From Sipunculus nudus (lineage: Eukaryota; Annelida; Sipuncula; Golfingiida; Sipunculidae), in NCBI GenBank assembly GCA_026874595.1, contig CM049306.1, positions 11,803,019-11,867,018 of the forward strand: DNA of 64,000 nt, given 5' to 3'. Positions 1-11,539 of the stretch are shown here, piece after piece. Position 1 is the first letter of the stretch. Each line of letters opens with the position of its first letter. Both the position numbers and the translations under genes were made by a program. Under the pieces are notes generated by a model. That model saw only the letters and a list, made by a program, of their open reading frames with translations, was not told the origin of the DNA and made no database searches.

Positions 1-1249
1 TTTAAATTTTTTAGAATATCAGCAAAAATATAAAATTGGTACCTTAAATTTTGCCAAAATTTGACCATGGCACTTTTTTCCCCGTAAGTATATTAAATTT
101 ATTTTTCAAAGCCAGGATACATGTGGATTTAATCTGTTGAATTCTGAAATTTGAAAGTAAAAGCTTAAAAATTATTCTAATTATTGAAGTTTTTCAGATG
201 CTCTAATGTATTTGCATTTTGTATATCCAAGACCCCACTCTTGCTCACTACATCCTTGCCTAGGTAACCTTTTTAGTGATGCAGCTCTGGCAGAACATCC
301 CTGCTGTAATAAACATACACTTATTCTCATGGGCCCTACCCTAACACCCCCCCCCCCCCCACCACCACCACCATTTATATTGCAACACATGGTTTGTTAT
401 TGTCAACTGTATTTCTTTAAATGTAAAGCTGTTTTTGGTCCAATGTGCACAACTTTCTTGAAATAGTAATTCAAGAAGTAATCCAAGAGATGCCACATTG
501 TTATGATGTAGCATTTTTAAGAATTATTTCCTTTTAAATAATTAAACAAAATATAATTTAACCCATCAGCAGGCATAATTTGATAATACATAAAACAAAA
601 CAAATCATGGATAAATAAAGGTGCAATTTAATATTGTGAATTTTGGAGTGTTATTTTCATAAATCTATTGCTTTGAAAATTTAAAACATATGTTTTATAA
701 AAAAAAAAGAAATATATCTGTGTGCATACTGTGATGTCACCTGGCTTAATTAAGTATAAATGTTGATGCCATTTAGATTTGTGAATCAATTTAAATATTC
801 AGATATATATGATATACTGTAAATATATAGTAAAATTTATAAACTTTAAAAAAATGACTTAACAAAAGAATAGTAGGATCTAATGCAAATATTTATTCAT
901 TATTTTCCTGTATAAGTAGAATGGAAATTAAAGTTATTTGTTATGTTTTCCATCTCCCTGCCTGTTTTTAAATATTTAAAAATAATTTCATTTAAATTAA
1001 ATTTTATCCTTTACGTTTATATATGCAGAGGTGCTGTAACTCCCACCAGTCCCTGTAAGCACCATTGAATTTAATTCGGTATTCTGTATTTATATCCAAA
1101 GGTGTTGTAACTCTCCCCCCCCCCCAGTCATTGAGCCCTAGTTCCTAAGCACTGAGGATAGTATTTTTATTGCAACTTAAAAAAATCTATGGTGATGCAG
1201 TTATTACTGTCACAATCAGCTGAGCGCCATGACCCATTGGTCCCTTGTT
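1..1249 (+). repeat. Family A element, 3' part (cut by window edge)
   Basis: It opens in the core segment seen at 12060 (TTGGTACCTTAAATTTTGCC) and ends with CAGCTGAGCGCCATGACCC and CCCTTGTT at 1216-1249. A C tract next to CCA repeats lies at 347-372 and another at 1117. The 5' end is outside the window. Confidence 0.7.
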
Positions 1250-2250
1250 ATGTAATTAATTTAATTAGCATTGGGGGACAAGTGGTAACAGGCATATCTA
1301 ACTCAGATACAAGTCCCAGTAATCACATATGTTTAGATTAGCTTTTCGGTTTCCAAATTTCCCTGCTAATCATTTTCCAAAATTTTCATTGTCTCGTAGA
1401 ATTTAAGGATCAATTGTGCATCAACTGATAGTTGAACCTGTAATTTAAAATAGCTCATTAAATGTAAATTTGTGTCAGTTGTTTTGGTTAAAATGAGAAG
1501 TGCAATATGAGGTTATATGTAGTTAAGACATGCTAGTCATAGTAACCAGGGGCTGGCCGGTTAAGTACATGGTCACAGCCAGACTCATAGTGTTGGACGA
1601 TAATGATAAGACATCGTGCAAGATCAAGTATAATGGGAGGGAGTTTATAAACTTGACCTCGAACTACTTTGACCTCAAACTTGACGGGGCCTATCCTGAT
1701 ACCTGACCTTTATTAGTAAAAGGTAGACCTTTGATAAAAATATGCCGGAGACACTGATTCAACCACACACAGGCTATTTGTTTTGTTTATATCATATGTT
1801 TATAACATGGGTACCTGCCAAAATAATCAAAACACTTTTGACATCTGTCAACATGCCAAGCAAACCAGAGTTATGCAAAGTTTTACAGCTACTTACCTTT
1901 TAACTTCCACATATATACAGCCAACCACCTTATAATAGGTTTCACTTTTTTACCGTTTTTCACTTTTTTTGTGTTTACTAACATCTCATTGATAAACGTG
2001 CCCATACATCCATTGATATGACAAGGTTTAATGTCTGAGTTACATTTTTGTGACATTTATGCTAAAAATACATTTGTTGCTTTGAGGATTCAAAGCATAT
2101 ATATCAGTTTAAGTGAAAACACTCACAGGAACTGGAAAATGAAGTAAAAAATGCAAAATCTTCTATTGTTTTCATACTACACACCTTTTATTAACATGAT
2201 ATCATAATTGGAAATCTTACTTTTATCTTTGTCTATAGTTTAAGTATAAT
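1250..2250. other. AT-rich, no gene seen
   Basis: Mostly unique-looking AT-rich DNA. No splice-flanked open frame, RNA gene or terminal repeat was recognised. Confidence 0.5.
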
Positions 2251-2252
2251 AG

Positions 2253-2892
2253 GGGACCGTTGCGCTGCTGGGATGGTCCGGAATGGTCCAGGACGGTACG
2301 AAAGGGTGAGCCGGCAAGTTTTTGGATGTCAAAAACTGCAGGGCGATTCGTGGTGATCCGGGGCGGAATGTAATCTGTAGTGATCTGGGGCTGATCCGTA
2401 CCTCTGAAGGGGCTATGCCGTGGGCGTCCGTGCCATTGCCATTGAAGTCCAGGGCACTGCCATGACAGTCTTTGGAGGTCCAAGACATTGAAAAACCACC
2501 CGAACTACCCTGGCAGAGTGACAGACCAACACTGCAGAGCTGATTGCCACCTCCGTTTATAGCCAGGCCTCTATCCGGGGCTCTGCCAGGACAGTCCGCG
2601 GCTATACCGCAACTGTCCAGGGCGTTGCCGGGACGGTCCGGGGCTCTGCCGGGACAAATTGGGGCTCTGCCAGGACGGTCCGGGGTAATCCGGGGTGCTG
2701 CCATGGTGGTCCAGGGCTATCTGTGGCTGTGCCGGGGTTATTTCCAGGGCATCAGGGGTGCTGCCGGGATGGTCCTTGGTTTTGCCGGGACAATCTGGGG
2801 CTCTACCGTAGTGCTGCTGTGTGAAATGGCGATTTCTGCCAAAAAACACCCCGGATCACCACGGACTGCCACCGGACCGTATCGGGGGTGAT
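2253..2892. repeat. GC-rich minisatellite, about 21-bp unit
   Basis: Degenerate tandem copies close to CCGGGGCTCTGCCGGGACGG run through an island much richer in G+C than its flanks. Because 21 is a multiple of three, long frames stay open on both strands (115 codons plus, 154 codons minus, the latter a seven-residue GRAPDRP-like repeat). There are no splice sites or conserved domain, so I treat it as a repeat, not a gene. Confidence 0.75.
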
Positions 2893-3091
2893 CCATGGTT
2901 ATCCTTACTTACTGTAGTAATGCCTGCTTCAGTAGGACTGTAGCTTCATGAAAGCCGCTCAATATATCAGTCTTAGGTCAGCTACAGCAAGGTGATGTTA
3001 CAAATTTATTTGGCACTGTTATCTACCCTGGAAGCATCAGTTTTATTCTAGACTTATATGTCAAGGTTAACAATTTTTAAAACACAGCTTT

Positions 3092-3282
3092 AAATGTCCT
3101 TTCCAAACCATGTAACAACCACAGGATCATGCCTCTTTAATATCAATTGCATTATTTTAAAGGTGAGAACTTGGGAAGTCACCTCAGAACTGGACACTCC
3201 CTTTGCTGCAGACCCAAGCTTGGCATATTTTATCTGTACTATTTCACCGGGAGTCAGATTTCCTGGGAATGCTCAGCTTCTG
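3092..3282 (-). pseudogene. Possible downstream exon or remnant, out of frame
   Basis: The minus strand here is open through AFPGNLTPGEIVQIKYAKLG, then SAAKGVSSSEVTSQVLTFKI, and closes with TAA. It is in a different frame from the open segment at 3298-3500, only about 15 bases away. Either a very short intron or a frameshift separates them, so this could be a broken gene copy. A TCTGAG|GTGACT donor-like site lies within it. The product is not recognised. Confidence 0.25.
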
Positions 3283-3297
3283 AAGCCAAGGACATAC

Positions 3298-3500
3298 CAC
3301 TTGCTCCATTGTCTTTCATCTCAAGTAATTGGGAGAACCTATTCAGGTGCATCAACACTAAATGATGGAGCTTTAACGGCATCTTATTTCTAAGGGAGGC
3401 ATATTGTTTAGGAAAGCTTTTCTGCAAGAATTTAACCATTTTAGGCAAGAAATCTTTGTATGTGAATGATGCCTGCCAAAGCAGACTAGAGTCAATGACT
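3298..3500 (-). CDS. Exon-like open segment of an unrecognised protein (minus strand)
   Basis: On the minus strand a long T-rich tract ends in TTTTTGTCAG, a good acceptor. It is followed by an open frame of normal-looking protein composition: VIDSSLLWQASFTYKDFLPK, then MVKFLQKSFPKQYASLRNKM, then a helical, Leu-rich stretch with LVLMHLNRFSQLLEMKDNGA. A GTATGT donor just after this gives an exon of about 203 bases; without that donor the frame runs on to a stop at about 3254. The composition suggests an alpha-helical repeat protein, but I do not recognise the family. Two neighbouring open segments (3092-3282 and 3629-3817) have a similar look. It may be a host exon or a decayed gene copy. Confidence 0.4.
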
Positions 3501-3628
3501 CTGACAAAAACTCAATAAAAAAAAGGAAAAAAATTAGCAGTAGATTCCCTCACTACACTACAAATGATAGAAAAAGATCATGTCAACTAATAATATCTTC
3601 ATTTTGTTTAGTGATTCCTATCTTGAAT

Positions 3629-3817
3629 TCAAACTTGATGACTGTCCAGTGCTGCCTGAAATGTGTTTGCCCCAAATAGGCTTAAGTATTCAAATGACAA
3701 ACTGCTCAGTGGCCAACTGCTGAGGGCAGTTTGAGATTTTATGCTTTTCTGGATTTGAACTGTGCAGCACATGCACCCCTCTGTCTCTGCAAGATATTTA
3801 TAAGGCCAGGGAATTCT
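3629..3817 (-). CDS. Possible upstream exon of the same minus-strand gene
   Basis: Reading the minus strand between stops gives about 62 codons including QTALSSWPLSSLSFEYLSLF and GANTFQAALDSHQV. A plausible acceptor, ATAAATATCTTGCAG, lies inside at about 3805. The frame closes with TGA at 3629-3631, and no strong donor is seen just before it, so the 3' boundary is uncertain. The peptide has the Leu- and Ser-rich helical character of the next segment downstream (3298-3500), and lies in the right order and strand to be its preceding exon. No family was recognised; the evidence is composition and position only. Confidence 0.25.
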   Translation of the reverse strand, partial: RIPWPYKYLAETEGCMCCTVQIQKSIKSQTALSSWPLSSLSFEYLSLFGANTFQAALDSHQV

Positions 3818-3959
3818 TCATGTAAGATATTAAACATTCTAATATTAACAGCTTCTACCTGATGAAAATCATGCTACTTCTGTACGATATAAATACAAAT
3901 GTTCACCTTTTTTGTGGATTTGATTATCATCCAGATAAGATAAAGACTCATCGGACAGT

Positions 3960-5520
3960 TTCAAGTTTTCAGGACTCATTTTCAAGTTATTAGCATAAAT
4001 AAAAAATCAGTACCTTAAATTTTGTCCAAAGTTGGCAATGGCACGTTTTTTCCCTGTAAGCACTGTTGATTTAATTTTCACAGCATATATACATAAGGGT
4101 TTAATCTTTTAAAATCTGAAATTTCAGAGGAATTGATGGAAAAGAGTAGCTTTTATTCAAGTTTTCATACACCATGTCACGTGTTGTTTACATCTAGCCC
4201 ACCTAGTAGTACAGCCTTCACTTGCATTATGTAACCCACCCCAGGCAGCTTGCCTTGGCTTAGCTTGGCCACTACTAGCAGGCTTCCCCTCTGTCCTGCA
4301 CCCCCCCCCCTGATGGTGCATTAACTAGATGAATGTTATAATTTTCTGTATTTTATTTCATTCTTGCCTATGCTACATTTTAGATTTTGTATTGTACCAC
4401 CAGGGTTACAATGATTAAAGTGCACATGATTAATTGTGTCCACAAAGTGATGTATTGCTTTGAAAGTATGGATGTTCATCAGATAAGTAATTCCTTATTT
4501 CAGAAGTGTAGAAACTTCACCAGGTGTGAAATTGACTATTAATTCCAGTAGTAAATTATAGCTGAGATTGTAACTAGCATAATGATATTGTTTGTCCCTC
4601 ATTCAACCAACAGTGTGTATACTTTATTTGAAAAGATGTTTTCATTTTATCAAATTTACTGAATCTTTTATTTTATTTCGGTGAAAAAAATTAGCATGTA
4701 CTTAAAACTCCAATGTGCAAAACTTTTTAATAGTGATTCAAGGAATAATCTTGTAGATGCCATGTTGCAGCATTATTTTCTTTTAAATTCAGATTAAACA
4801 TTTGTGATTTAAAAATAATAAAATATATGTGTATGAATAATATGACCCAATATGAGCTACACTCTGGATATATAATGATTGCAACTAAGAATTCTAAAAT
4901 TTTAACTTATTTTCAGTTTTTTTTATTACAAATTTATAAAACTTATAAATAAAAAAAAATGAATCAGATTAAAACTAAATGGAAAAGTGGATATGCTGAA
5001 AAAATAGGCTTATATATAAACTTAAATGCATTATTCCCTTGAAAGTGAAATAAAGGTTATAGTCCTTTCTGTCCACTTGCCTGTCCATCTGTAAATTTTT
5101 CATATGCATCACAGTATCTCAAAAACTTTACTGTTTCCTCTATATAGTTCCTATGTACATGCCTGAAATTATATTATAATAATAATTATATTATATAATT
5201 TAAAAAAGTTATGGGCCCAAACATAGTGGGACTTTTTTCAGTAATACAACTTTAATTAATCAAAATTTAATTGTATACCAAAAATTAGATCAAAATCTGT
5301 TAATTTTTTTAAAAATATTTTCAAAAATATAAAATTGGTACCTTAAATTTTGGCCAAGTTTGACTATGGCACGTTTTTTCTTGTAAGAACATATGATTTA
5401 CTTTTCACAGTTGGTATATATATAGATTTAATCTGTTAAATTCTGAAACTTGAAAGTAAAAGCTTAAAAATTATTCTAGTTATTGAAGTTTTTCTGAGGC
5501 TCTAAATTTACATTTTGAAC
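3960..5520 (+). repeat. Family A core fragments
   Basis: 3989-5100 matches 32100-33010 through most of its length: the CAGTACCTTAAATTTTGTCC segment, the 'caccatgtcacgtgttgttt' type segment, a C tract at 4301, and the CACAGTATCTC segment. 5150-5520 repeats another part of the family A core (CCTCTATATAGTTCCTATGT). No terminal hairpins remain. Confidence 0.65.
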
Positions 5521-5617
5521 CTCCAGACCAGCCATGTCTGGTCCCTACAGCCTTGTCTGGGTAAACGTATCAGTGATGCAACACTGCTTTTACAAATGTA
5601 GAATTACATGTGGCATC

Positions 5618-5645
5618 CCCCCCCCCCCCCACACACACACACACA
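5618..5645 (+). repeat. C tract followed by CA microsatellite
   Basis: A run of about 12 C is followed directly by about eight CA units, typical of slippage-prone simple sequence. Confidence 0.9.
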
Positions 5646-5727
5646 GAGGCAGATATGTTGCATTACTTTCATTCTTTAACCGATTGCTGTTTCGATCCAA
5701 TGTATACATGTGTACACATTTTGGCTG

Positions 5728-5861
5728 CAGACATCCATGCTAATATGCAATACACCTCACTCTATTAACCCTTGCAACTCAATCCATGCCTCACTTTACC
5801 TGTCCCACTGTGATTTCGGCGGATACACTTAGTCGCTTGTTGACTACCCGTATTCTAGTTG
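5728..5861 (+). repeat. Family G 3'-end fragment
   Basis: The segment from AGACATCCATGCTAATATGC to TATTCTAGTT recurs at 29681-29808. Near its end TAGTCG and an imperfect CGACTA can pair, followed by ATTCTAGTT, the same tail as family B. Its 5' end was not identified. Confidence 0.65.
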
Positions 5862-7054
5862 TTTTTTTAAAGCCAGGTAATTTTTTCACAAAATCAAAAT
5901 TTATGGGGTTATGATTAGTAAACAGAGGAATATTAATTAATTATTAGTTTTAGGAAACTGTTCTGCAGTTGGTGCATTTTGTTCCACACAACTTTTCTAA
6001 AAGAATGGTGTATGGCACAAGCAGGGATTTGTTAAACCATCATCACAAGATATATATCAATCCTAATTCTTTACTAAAAATTGAAATTTTTTTACGACAA
6101 TTGTCACACAACACATAAGGCTTTTTGGAGGTTGTATCAAGGTGATACAAAAAGGTGACTTAAAAGTCTTACAACTAATGTTTTTCACTAGTACATACTT
6201 GTAATTTAGGGTTAAAAAGTAAGCATTTCATATTGTAATCCTTGACATAAAGTGTAATAGAGATAGCATTGGCAAATATTGTGTCATGCAAAAATGGCCT
6301 TTTATGCATGTTTTTTTTATCATGTTTACCTAATAACATGTTTAAGACCAAAATAAACATTTTTCTGAAAGTACACCATTTTGGCTGCAGAAATTACAAT
6401 AGACACTGAAGATATAGCATATTTTTATGCCATAATAATTTTTTGACATGAATATCACATAAATGTAACTCAGACTTTCAACCTTGTCAAATTATGCATA
6501 CTGAGACTGAGTAATCCAGAAATTACATAAATTCTTTAGAAAACTTAGGTGAGAAGCTGGCTTTCAGACTTTGGAGGCACTGTTTATAATCAGCAAGTGT
6601 CAGTTTTGAACCTACACCTCTCAGTAATCTGCTTTAAGAGTCAGATATTGCTTATTTAACTACTTGGACTGGTGGAATGAGAGAGTTTTTATAATATATC
6701 AATATACACAGTCAAAAGTATCTTTTGTGTATTATACACATTCCAACTGCCTGACCGAGACTATTTATGGGTTGTGATTTTCTGCGATATCCAAATATGG
6801 TTCTGAGGGGAATTAAGTCATTTCAGCAGAGTATGATAAAAACAAAAACCAAAGATCTCAAGTCTATATCTGTAGCAACACATTGGTAAAGATTGCCATA
6901 AAGTACACAAAGAAGATTGTTATAGATTTTGCCATAGATGCTTCAGAAGGAGTTATACTTATTCAATAATTTTATATGAAGATAATAAAGCTGCAAGAAT
7001 TGATTCTGTATAGACTGTCCCCCAGTTCAATTGGTGCCTGAGTCATAAAGACAA
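5862..7054. other. AT-rich, no gene seen
   Basis: Only short accidental open frames; no repeat boundary or RNA gene recognised. Confidence 0.45.
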
Positions 7055-9335
7055 AAATTAGTAGCGAACCTGTGAGCTTATGGGATGGTGTGGCATCGTC
7101 CATTATCCATACATGATCAACAAATTTAATGCAAAAATCAGTCTTCTGAAAAACTCTATTAGATTTTGCTTCTTTTTTGCTATCTCTATTGACTTAGATG
7201 TATAGGGAGAAAGCTGAAAAATATTTTAAAATCTTCTTCTCTGGAACTGTCCAGCCAAATTGTTCAATATTTCACAAAAACGATCCCAGGAACAAAAATT
7301 CCTCAAATTTGTCCAAATTGTTTCAGTTCAGTGATTTTTGGCTGAATTTCAGGAAGCTGAACTTAGTCATTTGGCCAAAAATTATACTAAAATCTCAGAA
7401 ATGGCTTGGGCTATCATCACCAAATTTTATGCAAATGTTGGTCAAGTAAGTCATATTTGAAATTGCATCAATGTTTTTTGTACCAGGATCATCAGTCATC
7501 AGTACATTAACCAAAAATTTCTCTAGAAGAGCAGCAGCTAGCTTCCCCAAATTTAATGCAAAAATCATATCAAATGTTGTGGGATTGAGCTTTTTGTGGC
7601 GCCACCTGCATAAACTGTCATTTTATGGGGATATAGCTTAAAAAATTTCTCCGAAATCATCCAGCAAAATTGTTAAATATTTCACAGAAATTATTCAAAA
7701 GATGAGCTCTCTCAAGTTTGTTTAAATGGTTTAGAATTGATGAATTTTTGTCAAGTTACAGGAATTTGTACTAAGTCATTTGGCCAAGTAAGTATGCTAA
7801 CATAACAATCTTAGAAACAACAGGAGCTAGCATCACCTAGTTTTGTGCAAATGATGGTCAAATGACTCACGTTTGAAATTGAGGTTTTTATGGCGCCACT
7901 TACATCGACCTGTTTTTTATAGGCAAAAACCTCCTAATTATAGCCTCGTTCATCTTGAAAATGTTTAAATGATGAAACTGTCAAGCTTAATGGTTTAATT
8001 TTTCACAAGAATTATCAGATGGAAGGGTTCTTTCAATTGTAAAAGAATAATTTGGGTAAATTGATTTTTGGTAGAGTCAGATAGAAATTAAGCTGAAGTT
8101 GGTCTTGTGGCCATTAGGGAGCTGATTTCAAACTTAGGGCTGCGATAGTCTTCATCTGCAAAACTGTTGTTTCAACTTCTGTAATATTACACAAAAATGA
8201 TTCCTAGGTGCCCTTTGTTCAAATGTACTAAAATGGTTTCTGCCAGAATTATTTGTCTTTTAACAATGAAAAGGACTGATATTCTGATTATGCTTTTAAT
8301 ATTATTCTTAACATTTTGATAAAAAATCTTATGAATATGTAGCTTGAGAAATTTATTGTAGCCAAAGTCTTTCGGTATGTATAAACAGATTTGGCAAGAT
8401 GCCAAGATTTTATCTATCTATAATAGCTTGGCAGACTGCCAACTTTTTCAATTGGCAACAAGCCAAGATTCAGTCTGGATCTATATATAGCTTTGGCAGA
8501 CTGCCAACCATAACAGATTTTGCAACAAGTCACGAGAACACTCATTGCAGCCAGGTACAGGTCAAGAGTTCACTCATTGCGGTTGCTGTAGCCTGAAATT
8601 AGCTTCGCTTTGTTTTTAGGAAACTGCCTGCCAGCTGAGCTTGGTCAACCCAGTGCACCTGACTCAAGAGAAGTTTGATGTATCTTCCTGAAATTTGACC
8701 TGTCCATGCATCTTTTATGATTTTCTTGTACATGAGACTAGCGTTGCCACCTACAATGATTTTTGCACAGTGTATGTACTTGCTTATTTCTCAGGAGGGA
8801 TTTGATATATCAGCCTGAAATTGTGCAAATCTATACATATCAGTTAGCTTCTTCATATACAAGTCTGGTGGCGCCACCTTCAAAATGTTTGCACAGTGTA
8901 TGTCCCTGCTAATTTCTAAGGAGGGATTTGAAAAATCAGCCTGAAATTGGGCATTCCCATATATCTCAGATAGTTTTGTTGTATACAAGACTTGAGGTGC
9001 AACCTACGATTGTTTTTTGGTGTCATGCATCTGTGCACAAGGCCCAATAGTGGTTTGAAGTATCTGCCTGAAATTTTGCATGTCCATACATCTCCGATGG
9101 CTTTCTTGTACACAAGACTGGAGGTGCCACCTATACAATCATTTTGTGTTTATGTACATCCATGCCAATATTCAGGAGTGACGTTTCTGAAATTGGTGCT
9201 TATACTCAGTTTCAAAATGCTTAGTACTTGCATTTGTACATATACATGTCACACATTTATGGACAAGTAATGGTCCATCATGGAAGCATTATACCTGATG
9301 TATATCCCATTGCATTAGGCCTGTAGGCTTTGTAT
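7055..9335 (+). repeat. Family D element
   Basis: It begins TAGCGAACCTGTGAGCTTAT and ends with ATTAGGCCTGTAGGCTTTGT. Inside are 300-400-bp related units with 'aactgtccagccaaattgtt' and 'atttcacaaaaa' phrases, each passing a GTGGCGCCACC palindrome, then shorter units at 8640-9180 with 'cctgaaattttgcatgtcca'. Family D lacks an evident 5' hairpin, but its start GCGAACCTGTG is the inverse complement of CACAGGTTCGC near the end of other copies (62411). Confidence 0.7.
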
Positions 9336-11530
9336 TATTTTAAATGGATGTTTACAAATGTTAAGAATCTCTAAAAATGATTCTTAATATGGTATACACA
9401 CAAAGGTACTTTGTTTACATGTTATGATACTAATTTTTTTAACTTATGAGTGCTTAATTACAGAGACAAGATCATTTCCCATTTGATGAAATATTCTGCA
9501 GTGCTTTGCATGCCTGATTTGTCAGTGAAAGTTGTGATAGTTCCTGTATCTAGTAGTCTCAATAATAACATAGCTGGATGTAGCATCCTATAAGTTCTGG
9601 GTTTATCTGACACTCGAACAGTAATTGTTGTTTCTGTAGGAGGTTGCTGTTAATGTTTGTAAAGCTGTTTCTGCTGATCATGCACTTATTCCCTGAGCTG
9701 ATTGACCTGGAGACGGCTCCATCTCTGTCATTACCGTTTCTCACATTACTCTTACATGATATGAACATTAAAAGTTATCACAGCTGTACTCATCTCTTTC
9801 ATATGAACATCATTTATCTCAAGTTGAACTTTTATAAGCTAGATTATAATTAGGTACTATGTTATAATTTTGTTAATATCAACAAATTGTTTATCCAGTG
9901 GACCAGTTATATAAACATACTGAGCATTTTCACTGACTATGCTGTCTCTGTTTAACTGTCATTCAAATGTCTTTGTCTGACAGTTATCCTCTGTGTTAAA
10001 ATTATTCTTTAAAGTCCAGAAAATACCTCAATAAGTTTTCTTCAGCACAAGTTCTACAGTTTATTTTTGGTTCTGTTGAAGCTGCCAATAACATTGATCA
10101 TCTGAAGAATTAATTCAGTGAGGTATCCAAATAAGATTAAAGGGGCTATTCAGATATGTCACAATCCCTTAAACCATTTATGTCCTACCAATGTTATGTA
10201 ATTTGAAGCTACACTCTACGGAACAAGATGTATTTATATACCAACATATGTTGAGATTCAGATACTGACTTTTATATAAGTATATTGTGCTTTAAAAAGA
10301 CTTCATATATATGTATAGAGAATCCTTGAAACTTGTACAGAGAAGCGGCTCAAAACTGAGCAAGCTAAGAGATACATGAGTGTAGATAAAAGTTACTTAA
10401 TAAATGTGGATTAAACTAGTTAAAGCTAATAATACTGTGATGATACTGTGGAAAGGGTCTGGTACCTGGCAGCAAATTAATGCATAGAGAAACTAAAATA
10501 GAAAATATTTGATGGAGATCAGGCATTTTCAGTTCAAGAGAAAAAAGTACCATAGATAATGATAAGAGAAGGTAGGGCACTTACCCCTGGCTGGTAAGAA
10601 AAACTATGTAGATAGATGTAAGAGGCTTTACAGCTGATCACACAGCGGCTGTCTCACAGGAAATGCTTCACTTCAGTAGAACAGAGCGATTAACCACAGC
10701 AATTGCATCTATATCCTAATCATGCAGGATTGGTTAGCTTGTTATTGCTCTGCTAAGGTCAGTCCAGCAATAAAGTCCAGATATCCCTTTTTGGTTGGTG
10801 ATTGATAAAACACAAAAATTGCCTCAGGTTGAGGTAAGTGATGTCTGTATGAGGGCAGAGGAAGCTGAGCTCTCAGGACAGCTGATGTATGTCAGATGAG
10901 GCTGGAATGTGGGCAACCACAGCTTGTCCCCAGCCAGTTGCTGATGCTTCAAGAGTATTGACATTTGATACAGTACGGCACCCCAAAGGGTTTATATCCT
11001 TGGCTTAATCAAGCATAATAACTAACTTCTTCAGGAGTTGATTTACCTAAGGCTATAATACTTCAGATCTTATATGTCTAAAGGGGTTTAAATGTTCTGC
11101 CATTTACCTGGAATCAATTGACATTTTACAGACTTAACAGATGAGGCCTGTTATTCTGTCACTTTAAAGTAAGCCACTGGGACTTGGACAGTTTCAGGAT
11201 CACTCTGTAAGGGACACTAGGTCTGCTTACCCTATCAGTATCATCTGCAGCATGTTAAGCTGGCCTATCTTGGGACACAGACTAATGGCTTATTAATTGA
11301 CTGATAGGAGAGAAGATGATGAACAGTGGGGGTCTGGTTTCTATTTTTATCTATGTACAGTGTTTGTGGCCTTCTTCTTCTTTCACTACCCCCCCCCCCC
11401 CCCCAACACTCCACCAACTTTCCTTTTGGTGTCATTCACTCCTAAAGGGGCCTATTCTGTTATCTGAATTCTGTGAACTAAAAACCTTTCATAAAAATAG
11501 GCCAGAAAATGTGATCCCATCCTATATAAG
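9336..11530. other. No gene seen; C tract near its end
   Basis: AT-rich sequence without recognised exons. A run of C at 11389-11404 sits about 135 bp before a family A element. Confidence 0.45.
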
Positions 11531-11539
11531 CTGTTTTTT

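Noticed and set aside
181-466. Open frames with poly-Pro or poly-Gly
   Set aside because: Caused by a C tract and CCA repeats inside a family A element.
2240-2891. Overlapping 154-codon minus and 115-codon plus open frames
   Set aside because: Both arise from a 21-bp repeat whose length is a multiple of three; no splice sites or domain.
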